The notes: generated from the letters alone by a model not told the origin. 64,000 nucleotides of DNA from JAZKID01 sp965247525 (GCA_965247525.1 OZ252015.1:992001-1056000); one strand, 5' to 3'. Counted from the first letter of the stretch, positions 16,580 through 25,601 are shown. Made by a program: numbers and translations.

Positions 16580-17152
16580 TTAAAATTTATAGCCGACGAG
16601 AAGGCCCAGATTGTTGAGGCCGGCATTACGGTCGCACAGACCGGCATTGGAGGCATGCTCATAGCGCACCATCACACGCCAGTTTTCACTCACATCATAG
16701 CCCAGCGCGAATGTTTCATGGAACAGAAGCGAGCAGCCCAGCGCGAGACGGTCTGGCGGAACCACAAATCCGGTTTCGCCGTCATGAAGCAGCGCGCCAA
16801 AGCCAAGCTCAAAAAACACGCTGCGCCAGACCGGTGTTTCAAACAGGAGACCTGCGTAAAGCGCGTTGGTGTAGCCCTCGGTGTTGATGTCGACACCGGC
16901 ATTAAAGCGCGGGCGGAAGAAAAAGTCATACAGCTTGTTACCGGACGGCGTACCGATGCGCGGCGTTGCGATTTCGGCGTTGATGTCAACGCTGTCTTCT
17001 TCAAGAATGACGCCATGATAGGACACGCCAAAACGCGCTTCAAACGTATCGGCGCCGCTGCGCGGGGCACTGTAATTGGGCATATAGCTTTGCGCGGCCA
17101 CTGGCGCACACAAAAGCCCGAAAAAAACTGGTAAAAAAGAGAATCTGATCAT
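16580..17152 (-). CDS. Lipid A 3-O-deacylase (PagL-like) outer membrane protein
   Basis: This is a 190-residue predicted beta-barrel protein with a signal peptide (residues 1-20, ending VAAQS). The C-terminal block YEHASNAGLCDRNAGLNNLG closely fits the PagL family, where His and Ser of the H-x-S-N motif form the active site that removes the 3-linked acyl chain of lipid A. It ends in phenylalanine (VGYKF), the outer-membrane sorting signal. The start at 17152 gives the clean signal peptide. Its neighbour relation to the cobalamin gene seems incidental. Confidence 0.85.
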   Translation of the reverse strand: MIRFSFLPVFFGLLCAPVAAQSYMPNYSAPRSGADTFEARFGVSYHGVILEEDSVDINAEIATPRIGTPSGNKLYDFFFRPRFNAGVDINTEGYTNALYAGLLFETPVWRSVFFELGFGALLHDGETGFVVPPDRLALGCSLLFHETFALGYDVSENWRVMVRYEHASNAGLCDRNAGLNNLGLLVGYKF

Positions 17153-17236
17153 GCCCCGCCCCTCGGCACATCTTTGCATGCCGTCACGTAGGGTTTGGCG
17201 AATTGTCAGGCAAAAGTCCAGTGCATTCGCGCGTAT

Positions 17237-17431
17237 TCAGGTGCGTGACGACAGCCAGAGAAATGTCATCAAAATCAGAAGGGCAACGGCCTGCAGCATC
17301 ACCCGCATCCGCATCAGGGACTGCGAGCGGTTCGGGCTGCCGCCTTTGGCCATATTCCACAAGCCCATAAACAGCACCACAGCAACGGCGGCGACGGCAA
17401 TAAAGGTAAGAACAGACAGAAAACCGGGCAT
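17237..17431 (-). CDS. HIG1-domain twin transmembrane small protein
   Basis: This 64-residue protein has two transmembrane helices (about 4-24 and 43-60), separated by a short loop with WNMAKGGSPNRSQSLMRMRV, which is the conserved HIG1-domain segment. Bacterial members are associated with respiratory oxidase assembly, but the function here is not known. The start codon overlaps the stop of the EamA gene (TAATG), so it is probably co-translated with it. The gene commonly lies upstream of the adenosyltransferase-etf block in alphaproteobacteria, as here. Confidence 0.85.
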   Translation of the reverse strand: MPGFLSVLTFIAVAAVAVVLFMGLWNMAKGGSPNRSQSLMRMRVMLQAVALLILMTFLWLSSRT

Positions 17432-18333
17432 TAATCCTCGCTTTCCAGCGCCAGGCCAGGGCGCGGGGAATGGGTGGAGAGATAGACCCCGGCCGCCGCA
17501 AGCACAATCCCCACCAGCTGGAACAGACCGAGCGATTCGCCAAAAAACAGATAGGCTTCAAGCGCGACGATTGGCGGGATCAGATAGATGAGCGAGGCGA
17601 CCCGTGTGACCGTGTGCTGGCGTGTCATGAACACATAAAGCAGCATTGCCGTAATCGACAGACCCAAAACCGACCAGAGCAGTGCCAGCGTGGTGATGAC
17701 CTGAAGCTCGAAATACATCGGCTCCAGCAGCCATGCCGCCGGAAACATCACCACTAGCGCGCCGATATATTGATAGGCCGACAATGTGCGCAAATCAGAC
17801 TTCGGCAGATAGAGTTTTTGGTGATAGGTGCCAAGCGTTACAGAGACAATGGCACACACTGTCGTCAAAATCGGCAGCAATCCGCCCATGTCATTGCTGT
17901 GAAACAGGTTGGGCGCAATCACAATCGCAACACCGGCAAAACCCGTCATAACTCCAAGCCATTGGCGTTCGGTCAGCCGTTCACGCGCAAGCGGCGCAAG
18001 AATGGCGCTGAGCAGCGGCTGCGCCGCGGCGATAATGGCAGAGATTGCCAGCGGCAGCCCGTGCGCAACACCCCACCACATGCCGCCGACATAAAAGGCG
18101 TGCATGAGCAGACCTGAAAGCAGCATATGCCCCAGCTCTTTTAAATTGGCTGGCTGCGGCGCTTTGGCGGCATGGGCGATCAGCGCCCCGACAAGCGCCG
18201 CAAATTCAAAGCGCAGCGCCAGAAATGTCAGCGGGTCGGCATAAGGTGCGACAGAGCGGACAACGATCCAGGATGTCGACCACAGCGCCACAAACAAAAA
18301 GGGCGCAAGCGCCAGCTGCCGCTCTTTTGTCAT
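17431..18333 (-). CDS. EamA/DMT-superfamily transporter
   Basis: This 300-residue inner-membrane protein has about ten hydrophobic helices in two EamA repeats (first repeat about residues 9-140, second about 155-285). The family features ALRFEFAALVGALIA in the first half and YLIPPIVALEAYLFFGE in the second are visible. Members export metabolites such as amino acids; substrate cannot be assigned from sequence. It overlaps the start of the HIG1 gene. Confidence 0.88.
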   Translation of the reverse strand: MTKERQLALAPFLFVALWSTSWIVVRSVAPYADPLTFLALRFEFAALVGALIAHAAKAPQPANLKELGHMLLSGLLMHAFYVGGMWWGVAHGLPLAISAIIAAAQPLLSAILAPLARERLTERQWLGVMTGFAGVAIVIAPNLFHSNDMGGLLPILTTVCAIVSVTLGTYHQKLYLPKSDLRTLSAYQYIGALVVMFPAAWLLEPMYFELQVITTLALLWSVLGLSITAMLLYVFMTRQHTVTRVASLIYLIPPIVALEAYLFFGESLGLFQLVGIVLAAAGVYLSTHSPRPGLALESED

Positions 18334-18425
18334 AGGTAAAAATCAAATCCGCGCTTCAATGTCATGCTGACCTGAGATTGCACACTGGCAAGGGTTTTTA
18401 CAAGCCAGGCGAAGCTTTTTCGCAC

Positions 18426-19616
18426 CTACGGGCAGGGATTTGTATGCCGCAAATGCACGTCGTTGACCGCCTGCTCCAGCTCGTCCGTCCATTTCATGTC
18501 CAGTGAGCCGATATCATGCGCAAGCTGCTCCAGCGATGTCGCGCCGATAATATTCGAAGTGACAAACGGGCGGGTGGTGACGAACTGGATGGCGAGGTGC
18601 GAGGGGTCGACATTGTGATCGCGCGCCAGCTTCAGATAGGCTTCGATGGCGCTGTCCGCACCCGGCGTTTCATAGCGCTGCAAACGGTCGGCAATGGATT
18701 TGCGCGAGCCTTTTGGGATCGCCCCGTTTTGATATTTGCCGGTGAGATAGCCCTGCGCCAGCGGCGAATAGGGAAGATAGGCAATGTTTTCGCGCAGCAC
18801 GATCTCGGCGAGATTGATTTCATTGGTGCGGTTGAGAAGGTTATAGGCGTTTTGCAGCGACTGCACGCGAGGTATAACTTTATCGCCTCGCTCATTGGCG
18901 CCGTTCGACTTGTTGGTTTCACCATTCGCGTCGCTCGGGCTGGCGTCTCGGGCGCTGTGCTCATTGGCGCCGTTCGACTTGTTGGTTTCACCATTCGCGT
19001 CGCTCGGGCTGGCGTCTCGGGCGCTGTGCTCATGCACACTCAATGCGCGCATCACACCCCACGCGCTTTCATTGGACAGGCCGATATGCCGCGCCTTGCC
19101 CTGCTTCACCACGTCGGCAAGCGCATCGAAAATACTCTCAAACGAATTTTCCTCGCCCTGCTTTGCGTCAAAGATCACGGGGTTACCGCCAAACTGCGGC
19201 ATCGGCCGGTCCGGCCAGTGCAGCTGGTAAAGATCGATGTAATCGGTCTGCAGCCGCTTCAGGCTTTTGTCGACCGCCTCAAAAATCTGCGCGCGCGTCA
19301 GTTGCGGCAGGGCGCCATCATTGCGAAACCAGTCCATCTGGCTGCGTCCGCACACCTTGCTGGCAAGAATAATCTTGTCGCGGTTTTTGCGTGCTGCAAA
19401 CCATGTGCCGATAATTTCTTCGGTGCGCCCTTGCGTCTCGCGTTTTGGAGGAATGGGGTAGAGCTCGGCCGTGTCAAAAAAATTGATGCCTTTTTCAAAG
19501 CCCATGTCCATCTGCGCATGGCCTTCTTGCTCGGTGTTCTGCTGCCCCCAGGTCATGGTGCCGAGGCAGAGCGCAGAGACTTTTAAATTTGTGGTTCCAA
19601 GTTTGCGATGTTCCAC
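18426..19616 (-). CDS. Aldo/keto reductase (Tas-like) with in-frame repeat insertion
   Basis: This 396-residue aldo/keto reductase is closest to the Tas/YajO-type branch. The catalytic residues are visible: Asp and Tyr in FFDTAELYPIP, Lys in IILASKVCG, His in LYQLHWPDRP; QNAYNLLNRTNEI and YSPLAQGYLTGKY are also conserved. Between GLSNESAWGVMRAL and IPRVQSLQNAYN, where E. coli Tas has a short loop, this protein has about 49 extra residues. These comprise two identical 23-residue units (EHSARDASPSDANGETNKSN plus GAN). The frame stays open across the insertion, so a functional enzyme with an enlarged loop is plausible. The gene stands alone, divergent from the Bax-inhibitor gene. Confidence 0.9.
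   Translation of the reverse strand: MEHRKLGTTNLKVSALCLGTMTWGQQNTEQEGHAQMDMGFEKGINFFDTAELYPIPPKRETQGRTEEIIGTWFAARKNRDKIILASKVCGRSQMDWFRNDGALPQLTRAQIFEAVDKSLKRLQTDYIDLYQLHWPDRPMPQFGGNPVIFDAKQGEENSFESIFDALADVVKQGKARHIGLSNESAWGVMRALSVHEHSARDASPSDANGETNKSNGANEHSARDASPSDANGETNKSNGANERGDKVIPRVQSLQNAYNLLNRTNEINLAEIVLRENIAYLPYSPLAQGYLTGKYQNGAIPKGSRKSIADRLQRYETPGADSAIEAYLKLARDHNVDPSHLAIQFVTTRPFVTSNIIGATSLEQLAHDIGSLDMKWTDELEQAVNDVHLRHTNPCP
18891..19033 (-). repeat. Perfect 69-bp tandem duplication inside aldo/keto reductase gene
   Basis: Two adjacent 69-bp units (18891-18959 and 18960-19028) are identical base for base, followed by the first 5 bases of a third unit. Each unit read on the coding strand holds two GCCCGAG cores 13 bp apart and two AAYGGYG ends (GCGAATGGTG and TCGAACGGCG). 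The length is a multiple of three and encodes a 23-residue hydrophilic unit. The core and ends match the dispersed repeat family found at 21.2, 30.3, 35.0 and 36.1 kb. Confidence 0.95.
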
Positions 19617-19788
19617 GAGTGACGCTGTCCTTTAAAAACGGCAATGATGCTTTTCCAACTTGTGCCGCAATTTTAGAAAAAGTCCAAGGCATATCAATCT
19701 CTTGCCGCCCCTTGCGTGCAAGCGTCAAACACCCCATATTCAGCCTCGTTCATGCGGCGAAATGTGCCGCGCCTTTTTGAGGATATCA

Positions 19789-20556
19789 ATGTTCAATTCT
19801 CCCAACACCTATGGCACGCCGGCAACGGCCAATATGGCGGTCGACCAGGGCCTGCGCAGTTATATGCTTGGCATTTACAATTATATGGCAGGCGGCGTTG
19901 CGCTGACCGGCCTTGTTGCAACGCTCGTTTTCATGTTCGCCGTTGCGAGTGACCCGACACAGGCTGTCAGCACGCTGCCAAACGGTCTGGCACTCACAGA
20001 GTTTGGCCGCGTTCTTTTTATCTCACCGTTGAAATGGGTGTTTGCGCTCGCCCCGCTCGGCTTCGTGATGTTTTTGTCGTTCGGCATTAACCGCGTCAGC
20101 GCCTCAACCGCGCAGATGATTTTCTGGGCGTTTGCCGCGACGATGGGCCTGTCGATGGGCTCCATTTTCATGAGTTACACATTTACATCCGTTGGCCGGA
20201 TCTTTTTCATCTCCGCCGCATCCTTTGGCGCGCTGTCGATTTATGGCTACACCACACGCCGTGACTTGAGCGCGATCGGCTCATTCCTGATTATGGGTCT
20301 GATCGGCATTGTGCTGGCCAGCCTCGTCAACATGTTCTTCCAGTCAACCGCCTTGCAGTTTGCCTTGTCGGTGATTGGCGTTCTGGTGTTTGCGGGTCTG
20401 ACCGCTTATGACACGCAGCGCCTGAAAGAAAGCTATTATGTCGGCATGGACGGCGAAATGGCGAAAAAGCAGTCGATCCTTGGCGCACTGACGCTTTATC
20501 TCGATTTCATCAACCTGTTTTTGATGTTGCTGCGCCTGTTCGGCGACCGCCGCTAA
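19789..20556 (+). CDS. Bax inhibitor-1 / YccA family membrane protein
   Basis: This 255-residue protein has seven hydrophobic helices and the BI-1 family pattern MGLSMGSIFMSYTFTSVGRI, FGALSIYGYTTRRDLSAIGS and the C-terminal ALTLYLDFINLFLMLLRLFG. E. coli relatives (YccA, YbhL) interact with or modulate FtsH-type membrane proteolysis, and others act as calcium leak channels. The start at 19789 is preceded by a GAGGA ribosome-binding sequence. It is followed directly by a strong bidirectional terminator. Confidence 0.9.
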   Translation: MFNSPNTYGTPATANMAVDQGLRSYMLGIYNYMAGGVALTGLVATLVFMFAVASDPTQAVSTLPNGLALTEFGRVLFISPLKWVFALAPLGFVMFLSFGINRVSASTAQMIFWAFAATMGLSMGSIFMSYTFTSVGRIFFISAASFGALSIYGYTTRRDLSAIGSFLIMGLIGIVLASLVNMFFQSTALQFALSVIGVLVFAGLTAYDTQRLKESYYVGMDGEMAKKQSILGALTLYLDFINLFLMLLRLFGDRR

Positions 20557-20573
20557 TCATTCACCTGTTCTAT

Positions 20574-20605
20574 AAAAAAACCCGCCATTATCGGCGGGTT
20601 TTTTT
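20574..20605. terminator. Bidirectional rho-independent terminator
   Basis: The hairpin CCCGCC-ATTATC-GGCGGG is flanked by seven A residues on the left and seven T residues on the right, so it has a U-tract in both directions. It sits between the convergent Bax-inhibitor gene (+) and the DUF2794 gene (-), touching the end of the latter. Confidence 0.93.
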
Positions 20606-20948
20606 ATGGGAGTTCTTTTTCAAGAATTTTAAGAACGGTTTTAATCTCCGCACCACGCTTTAAAATATGGCCTGAAGCTGCGATCACGCAATAAGCGCCC
20701 TGCTTGTTTGCAAGCGCCGGTTTTTTCTCAATACGGAAAAAAGGCATTTCGCTGGCGCGGCGAAAAATTGAAAACACGGCGCGGTCTTCCAGCTGGTCGA
20801 TGGCATAGTCTTTAAAAACTCCGGCAGCGACAGCAAGACCATAAATCCGTAAAATCGCGTCAAGTTCCTTGCGATCAAACGACACCTCACCTTTGCGGGC
20901 TGATGGAAAGGGAATAATGGCTGATTTGGGTGGGTTTTCGGCATTCAT
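20604..20948 (-). CDS. DUF2794 family protein
   Basis: This 114-residue protein has the alphaproteobacterial DUF2794 pattern: SFDRKELDAILRIYGLAVAA, then DRAVFSIFRRASEMPFFRIE and the C-terminal GAYCVIAASGHILKRGAEIK with LKILEKEL. Function is unknown. The acnA-DUF1223-DUF2794 neighbourhood recurs in Rhizobiales. It ends at the terminator shared with the Bax-inhibitor gene. Confidence 0.88.
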   Translation of the reverse strand: MNAENPPKSAIIPFPSARKGEVSFDRKELDAILRIYGLAVAAGVFKDYAIDQLEDRAVFSIFRRASEMPFFRIEKKPALANKQGAYCVIAASGHILKRGAEIKTVLKILEKELP

Positions 20949-21200
20949 AAGGCTGATACTCGCAAATCAATGGCTTGAAGCCAATTGCCTAGCCGGCACG
21001 AAAAAGCGGTGGGTTCACAAATTTTCACAGTTTTGCCCAAATTGAGCCTCAGCTGCGCCGCAACCGCCTTGCATAGATGGACCGTTGCCTGATGTTCGGC
21101 GTTTGATTGCAGCTCTCTTTAGCCCCCCTCCAGCGCGCTGTTTCAAACATAAAGCTGAACATCCACAAAGCCACTTGGTTCGTCCAAGTGGCTTTTTTTT
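20949..21200 (+). ncRNA. Candidate small RNA region ending in a strong terminator
   Basis: This stretch between DUF2794 and DUF1223 (both on the minus strand) has no credible coding frame, yet it ends in a strong plus-strand terminator that serves no plus-strand gene. That suggests a small non-coding transcript of up to about 200 bases. A weak TTGAAG near 20970 could be part of a promoter, but the 5' end is not determined and no known RNA family was recognised. Confidence 0.35.
21168..21200 (+). terminator. Rho-independent terminator, plus strand
   Basis: A perfect 11-bp stem (AAGCCACTTGG / CCAAGTGGCTT) with a five-base loop (TTCGT) leads into eight T residues. The T-run is only on the plus strand, so it terminates rightward transcription, and no plus-strand protein gene lies between the Bax-inhibitor terminator and here. 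Confidence 0.88.
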
Positions 21201-21262
21201 GCCCGAGCGTGAATGAATAGCAAATCAAATAAAGTCGCCAAGGCTTGCCGAATGGCCGCATG
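21201..21262 (+). repeat. Degenerate copy of the 36-bp dispersed repeat
   Basis: Two units lie 36 bp apart: GCCCGAGCGTGAATGAATAGC (core at 21202) with an A-rich linker, then CCAAGGCTTGCCGAATGGCC (core at 21238). The second unit is nearly the same as the CCCGAGGCTTGCCGAACGGC units in the ubiH-like gene. It immediately follows the T-run of the terminator and precedes the 3' end of the DUF1223 gene. Confidence 0.8.
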
Positions 21263-21286
21263 TCGTTTTTTAAGCGAATGAGATTT

Positions 21287-22051
21287 TTAAGGAAGATAGG
21301 CCGCGCCAAAAATGCGGCCGGGGCCATTGCGTTCATTGCTTTGCAGAAGGATCGCGCCGCCTTGCGTTTCGGACGGGTTCCAGAACAGACGCAGGTCCAG
21401 CTGCTCGCCGTGCCAGTAACCGATTTCACGCACCGATTGCACGATATTGGCATAATGCGTGGTTTTCCCCGCATTTTCGCCAGCGCGTACCGGCACGCTC
21501 GCCTCTTTCAAAAACGAGACCAGATAAACCCGCGCACGCGGCGGCTCATCATGTTTTTCCGCCCAGGCTCCGACAGATATATCCATGACGTCGCCATGCC
21601 TGACGGGGCGAATAAAAACGCTCTGCCCACGCGCGGCATTGTCCTCAGCGTCCTTCTCGATTGCGGCACGTTCAGAACCAATGTGGTGGGTGAGACCATT
21701 GACCACCACCTGCGGCGTGTACATTTTTCCGTCCCCGCGCGTTGCGGCATAGCCGCGTTGGCGAAGCGTGAATTCGGGGCGCGCAAGCGTATCGCGCCAG
21801 CCCAGATAGTCCCAGATTGTCACGGGATAAGTGAGCGTCACGAGACCCTTGTCGGCAGCCAGCGTGTTGGCCAAAGCGTCAGCGCTCAGACAGGCCGAAC
21901 AGCCCTGACTTGTAAAAAGCTCGATAACGGCGGGCGTCTGTTCACTGGCGGCGCAGACAGGCATATGAGCCAGAAAAAAACAGAGGCTGACAAAAGCCGT
22001 TTTACTCAAAAATCCAGATGACTGACGTCTATGTTTCATGCCGTCTATCAA
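21287..22051 (-). CDS. DUF1223 domain secreted thioredoxin-like protein
   Basis: This 254-residue protein has a signal peptide (about residues 1-34). The DUF1223 domain opens with AVIELFTSQGCSACLSADAL, which includes a C-x-x-C-like pair, and continues with YPVTIWDYLGWRDTLARPEF and YTPQVVVNG, the family core. Function is unknown, but a periplasmic thioredoxin-like fold is expected. It lies 48 bases downstream of acnA on the same strand, an arrangement typical for Rhizobiales. Confidence 0.88.
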   Translation of the reverse strand: MIDGMKHRRQSSGFLSKTAFVSLCFFLAHMPVCAASEQTPAVIELFTSQGCSACLSADALANTLAADKGLVTLTYPVTIWDYLGWRDTLARPEFTLRQRGYAATRGDGKMYTPQVVVNGLTHHIGSERAAIEKDAEDNAARGQSVFIRPVRHGDVMDISVGAWAEKHDEPPRARVYLVSFLKEASVPVRAGENAGKTTHYANIVQSVREIGYWHGEQLDLRLFWNPSETQGGAILLQSNERNGPGRIFGAAYLP

Positions 22052-22099
22052 GACTGATTTTATCGTGCCACTCCAGTCAAACTCGCGTGATCGGCGGTG

Positions 22100-24844
22100 T
22101 TATGCCACCAGATTTCGCAGGACATATTGCAAGATGCCGCCAGCACGAAAATAATCAAGCTCGTCCAGCGTGTCGATGCGGCAGATCAGCGGCAGCTGCC
22201 AGATGCGGCCATCGGCCGAGGTTACATCCGCCATCACGACATCGCGCGGGCGAATATTTTTGAGATTTTTAATGGTGATTTGCTCATCGCCTTTCAGACC
22301 CAAAGAGGCAACTGACGTGCCCGCTTCAAACATGAACGGCACGATGCCCATGCCGATCAGATTGGAGCGGTGGATGCGCTCATAGGATTGCGCAACAACG
22401 GCGCGCACGCCCAAAAGTTTTGGCCCTTTTGCTGCCCAGTCGCGCGACGAACCGTTGCCATATTCAATACCGGCAAAAACAATCAGCGGCACGCCTTCGT
22501 CTTTGTATTTCATCGCCGCATCAAAAATCGACATGCGCTGCGCGGACGGATAATGGATGGTCATTCCGCCTTCGATAACATTGCCATTCTCGTCACGCAC
22601 CATGGTGTTTTTGATGCGGATATTGGCGAATGTGCCGCGCATCATCACTTCATGGTTGCCGCGCCGTGTTCCATACTGGTTGAAATCGGCAGGCTGGACG
22701 TGGTGATCGGTCAGATATTTTCCGGCCGGTGACGCAACCTTGATGGAGCCTGCGGGGGAGATGTGGTCAGTTGTGATCTTGTCGCCGAAAAGCCCCAGGA
22801 CACGCGCGCCGATAATATCTTCAACGGGTTTTGGCTCTGCGGTCATACCGTCGAAATAGGGCGGGTTTTGCACATAGGTTGAGGACTTGTCCCAGTTGTA
22901 GGTCTGGCCTGTCGATGTCTGGATGGCCTGCCAGCGCTCGTCGCCTTTAAAGACGTCGGCATATTTGGCTTCAAACATGCGGCGCGTGACATATTTAACG
23001 ATGAACTCTTGAATGTCGTGATTGCTTGGCCACAATTCGCGCAGATAAACCGGCTTGCCGTTTTTATCATTGCCAAGAGAGTCGCGCGTGAGATCGATAT
23101 TCACCGTTCCGGCGAGCGCATAGGCGACAACCAGCGGCGGGGACGCCAGATAATTGGCCTGCACATCCGGCGAAACACGGCCTTCAAAATTGCGGTTGCC
23201 AGAAAGAACAGAAGCGCAGACCAGCGCATTGTCGTTGATCGCCTCTGAAATTTCAGGCGGCAGTGGCCCTGAATTGCCGATGCAGGTTGTGCAGCCGAAC
23301 CCGACAAGGTTGAAGCCCAATTCATCGAGGTCTTTGTTGAGGCCGGACTGGGTCAGATATTCCATGACGACCTGAGAGCCGGGCGCGAGCGATGTCTTCA
23401 CCCACGGCTTTGTTTCGAGACCCCGCAACCGCGCATTGCGCGCAAGAAGACCTGCGGCCATCAGCACGCTGGGGTTCGATGTATTGGTACAAGATGTAAT
23501 GGCAGCGATCACAACATCGCCATGCCCGAGATCATAATTTTTGTTCGGCACGGCAAAACGCTTTTTGGCTTGCGCTGCGGTCTTGCCATATTCGGTATCA
23601 AGCGCCGTTTTGAAATTCTTTTTGACGAGCTTGAGATCTTGGCGCCCTTCGGGACGTTTTGGCCCTGCAAGCGAGGGCTGGACTTTGCGAAGATCGAGTT
23701 CAAGCGTATCGGTAAACACAGGGTCGGCCTGCGCGCGGATACGGTAAAGCCCTTGGGCGCGCGCATATTTTTCTGTGAGCGCGACATGTTTTGAATCGCG
23801 GCCCGTAAACAGCAGATAGCGCAGTGTTTCCTGATCGATCGGGAAAAAACCGCAGGTCGCGCCATATTCAGGCGCCATGTTGGAAATTGTCGCGCGGTCG
23901 GCCAAAGTCAGATTGCCAAGACCTGTGCCGTAGAACTCAACGAATTTCCCGACAACACCCTTTTGCCGCAGCATTTGCGTGACGGTCAAAACCACATCGG
24001 TGGCGGTGATGCCCTGACGCAATTTGCCGCTGAGCTTAAAGCCGATCACTTCCGGAATTTGCATGGAGTAGGGCTGGCCAAGCATGGCCGCTTCCGCCTC
24101 GATGCCGCCAACGCCCCAGCCCAGAACGGCAAGCGCGTTGATCATCGTGGTGTGGCTGTCGGTGCCGACAACCGTGTCTGGATACACCAAGGTCGCATCC
24201 TGCACACGGCCATCGGGCATTTTGTAATGAACGTCTTTCGTCCACGCCGTTTTGCCCAAATATTCCAGATTGACCTGGTGGCAAATGCCCGTGCCTGGCG
24301 GCACAACGCGGAAATTGGCGAAGGCGTCCTGCCCCCATTTCAGGAAATTATAGCGCTCCTGATTTTGCTCATATTCACGGGCGACGTTTTTACCAAAGGC
24401 TTTGTTATTACCGAAATAATCAACAACAACCGAATGGTCGATCACAAGATCAACCGGCACAAGCGGATTGATCTTGGCCGCATCGCCGCCCAGTTTCGCC
24501 ATGCCGTCACGCATGGCGGCAAGGTCGACAACGGCAGGCACGCCGGTGAAATCCTGCATCAGCACGCGCGCGGGCCGAAATGAAATGTCCTGCTTGGCTT
24601 CGCCCTTGTCGACGAGCCAGGCCGCCATCGCCTCAATGCTTTCTTTTGTGACTGAGCGGCCATCTTCATGGCGCAATAAATTTTCCAGCAGCACCTTCAT
24701 GGAAAACGGCAACGCCGAAATACCGGCCAGCCCGTTCTGCTCGGCCGCTTCCAAGCTGTAATAGGTGTAGGTCTTGCCCTCATGGCGCAATGTCCGCCGA
24801 CACGAGAAACTGTCGAGCGAGGGAACATCAAAATGCTTGTTCAT
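22100..24844 (-). CDS. acnA: Aconitate hydratase A
   Basis: This 914-residue TCA-cycle enzyme interconverts citrate and isocitrate through a 4Fe-4S cluster. Cluster ligands are seen in AAITSCTNTSNPSVL and in VGFGCTTCIGNSG; substrate-binding blocks such as GTDSHTTMINALAVLGWGVG and YGNGSSRDWAAKGP are intact. The start at 24844 (MNKHFDVPSLDSF) is chosen because upstream in-frame residues do not match the family and overlap ccmA. It is divergent from ccmA with about 160 bases between them. Confidence 0.96.
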   Translation of the reverse strand: MNKHFDVPSLDSFSCRRTLRHEGKTYTYYSLEAAEQNGLAGISALPFSMKVLLENLLRHEDGRSVTKESIEAMAAWLVDKGEAKQDISFRPARVLMQDFTGVPAVVDLAAMRDGMAKLGGDAAKINPLVPVDLVIDHSVVVDYFGNNKAFGKNVAREYEQNQERYNFLKWGQDAFANFRVVPPGTGICHQVNLEYLGKTAWTKDVHYKMPDGRVQDATLVYPDTVVGTDSHTTMINALAVLGWGVGGIEAEAAMLGQPYSMQIPEVIGFKLSGKLRQGITATDVVLTVTQMLRQKGVVGKFVEFYGTGLGNLTLADRATISNMAPEYGATCGFFPIDQETLRYLLFTGRDSKHVALTEKYARAQGLYRIRAQADPVFTDTLELDLRKVQPSLAGPKRPEGRQDLKLVKKNFKTALDTEYGKTAAQAKKRFAVPNKNYDLGHGDVVIAAITSCTNTSNPSVLMAAGLLARNARLRGLETKPWVKTSLAPGSQVVMEYLTQSGLNKDLDELGFNLVGFGCTTCIGNSGPLPPEISEAINDNALVCASVLSGNRNFEGRVSPDVQANYLASPPLVVAYALAGTVNIDLTRDSLGNDKNGKPVYLRELWPSNHDIQEFIVKYVTRRMFEAKYADVFKGDERWQAIQTSTGQTYNWDKSSTYVQNPPYFDGMTAEPKPVEDIIGARVLGLFGDKITTDHISPAGSIKVASPAGKYLTDHHVQPADFNQYGTRRGNHEVMMRGTFANIRIKNTMVRDENGNVIEGGMTIHYPSAQRMSIFDAAMKYKDEGVPLIVFAGIEYGNGSSRDWAAKGPKLLGVRAVVAQSYERIHRSNLIGMGIVPFMFEAGTSVASLGLKGDEQITIKNLKNIRPRDVVMADVTSADGRIWQLPLICRIDTLDELDYFRAGGILQYVLRNLVA

Positions 24845-25004
24845 GATGGATAAAACCTTGGGATATAGGCCGGGCGGACTTTGCCGGACAATTGAAGACT
24901 TCAGGTGTAGCGGCTTTCTGTGCCCACAAAAAGACCTTCCTATGGCTGTGTTTAAGATTTCACTTATTTTCGTGATTTTTATTGTAAATTGCCTATAAAG
25001 GCTT

Positions 25005-25601
25005 GTGATAAAACACGAAGTTTCAGGGCCTGTTTCGATCGAAAATCTGCGTTTGGAACGTGGCGGCCGCTCTGTACTGGCCAATTTCACGCTTCATGGC
25101 CGTGCCGGCGACTGCATTCTGCTGACGGGTGCCAATGGCAGCGGCAAAACCACGCTTTTGCGCTATCTGGCGGGGCTTTTACCACCGCGCCGCGAACCGA
25201 TGCCCAAACTTCATTTCATCGGCACGCAAAAAGCCGTCAAAACCCATTTAACCGTTTTTGAAAACCTTCAGTTCTGGCAGCGCCTGTGGCATGTGCCTGC
25301 CGCGCAAATGACAGGCGCGCTATGTGACTGGTCACTGGATCATTTGCAACACGTGCCTGCCCGTTTGTTGTCATCCGGGCAGCGGCAAAAACTGGCGTTG
25401 GCACGCCTGTCGCTGGATCCGCGCTCGCTCTGGCTGCTCGATGAGCCTGAAACGGCGCTTGACCAGCCCTCGCGCGACACGCTGTGCCGCCTGATCCAGC
25501 ACCATACCCGTGCGGGCGGCATGGCGATTGTAGCGACCCACCAGCCAGATCTGCTGCACACTCATCCCAACGCCCGATCTGTTGCATTGGGTAATTCATG
25601 A
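25005..25601 (+). CDS. ccmA: Heme exporter ATP-binding protein CcmA
   Basis: This 198-residue ABC ATPase of the CcmAB complex in cytochrome c maturation system I has Walker A GANGSGKTTLLRYL, the signature-like LLSSGQRQKLALARL and Walker B LWLLDEPETALD. The start is a GTG at 25005 preceded by AAAGG. CcmAB uses ATP hydrolysis to release holo-CcmE. The stop overlaps the ccmB start, and the run ccmA-B-C-D-G follows in order. Confidence 0.93.
   Translation: MIKHEVSGPVSIENLRLERGGRSVLANFTLHGRAGDCILLTGANGSGKTTLLRYLAGLLPPRREPMPKLHFIGTQKAVKTHLTVFENLQFWQRLWHVPAAQMTGALCDWSLDHLQHVPARLLSSGQRQKLALARLSLDPRSLWLLDEPETALDQPSRDTLCRLIQHHTRAGGMAIVATHQPDLLHTHPNARSVALGNS

Noticed and set aside
21049..21474. Minus-strand frame of 141 codons overlapping the DUF1223 gene
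   Set aside because: It is a different frame of the real gene and runs through the terminator; no family match.
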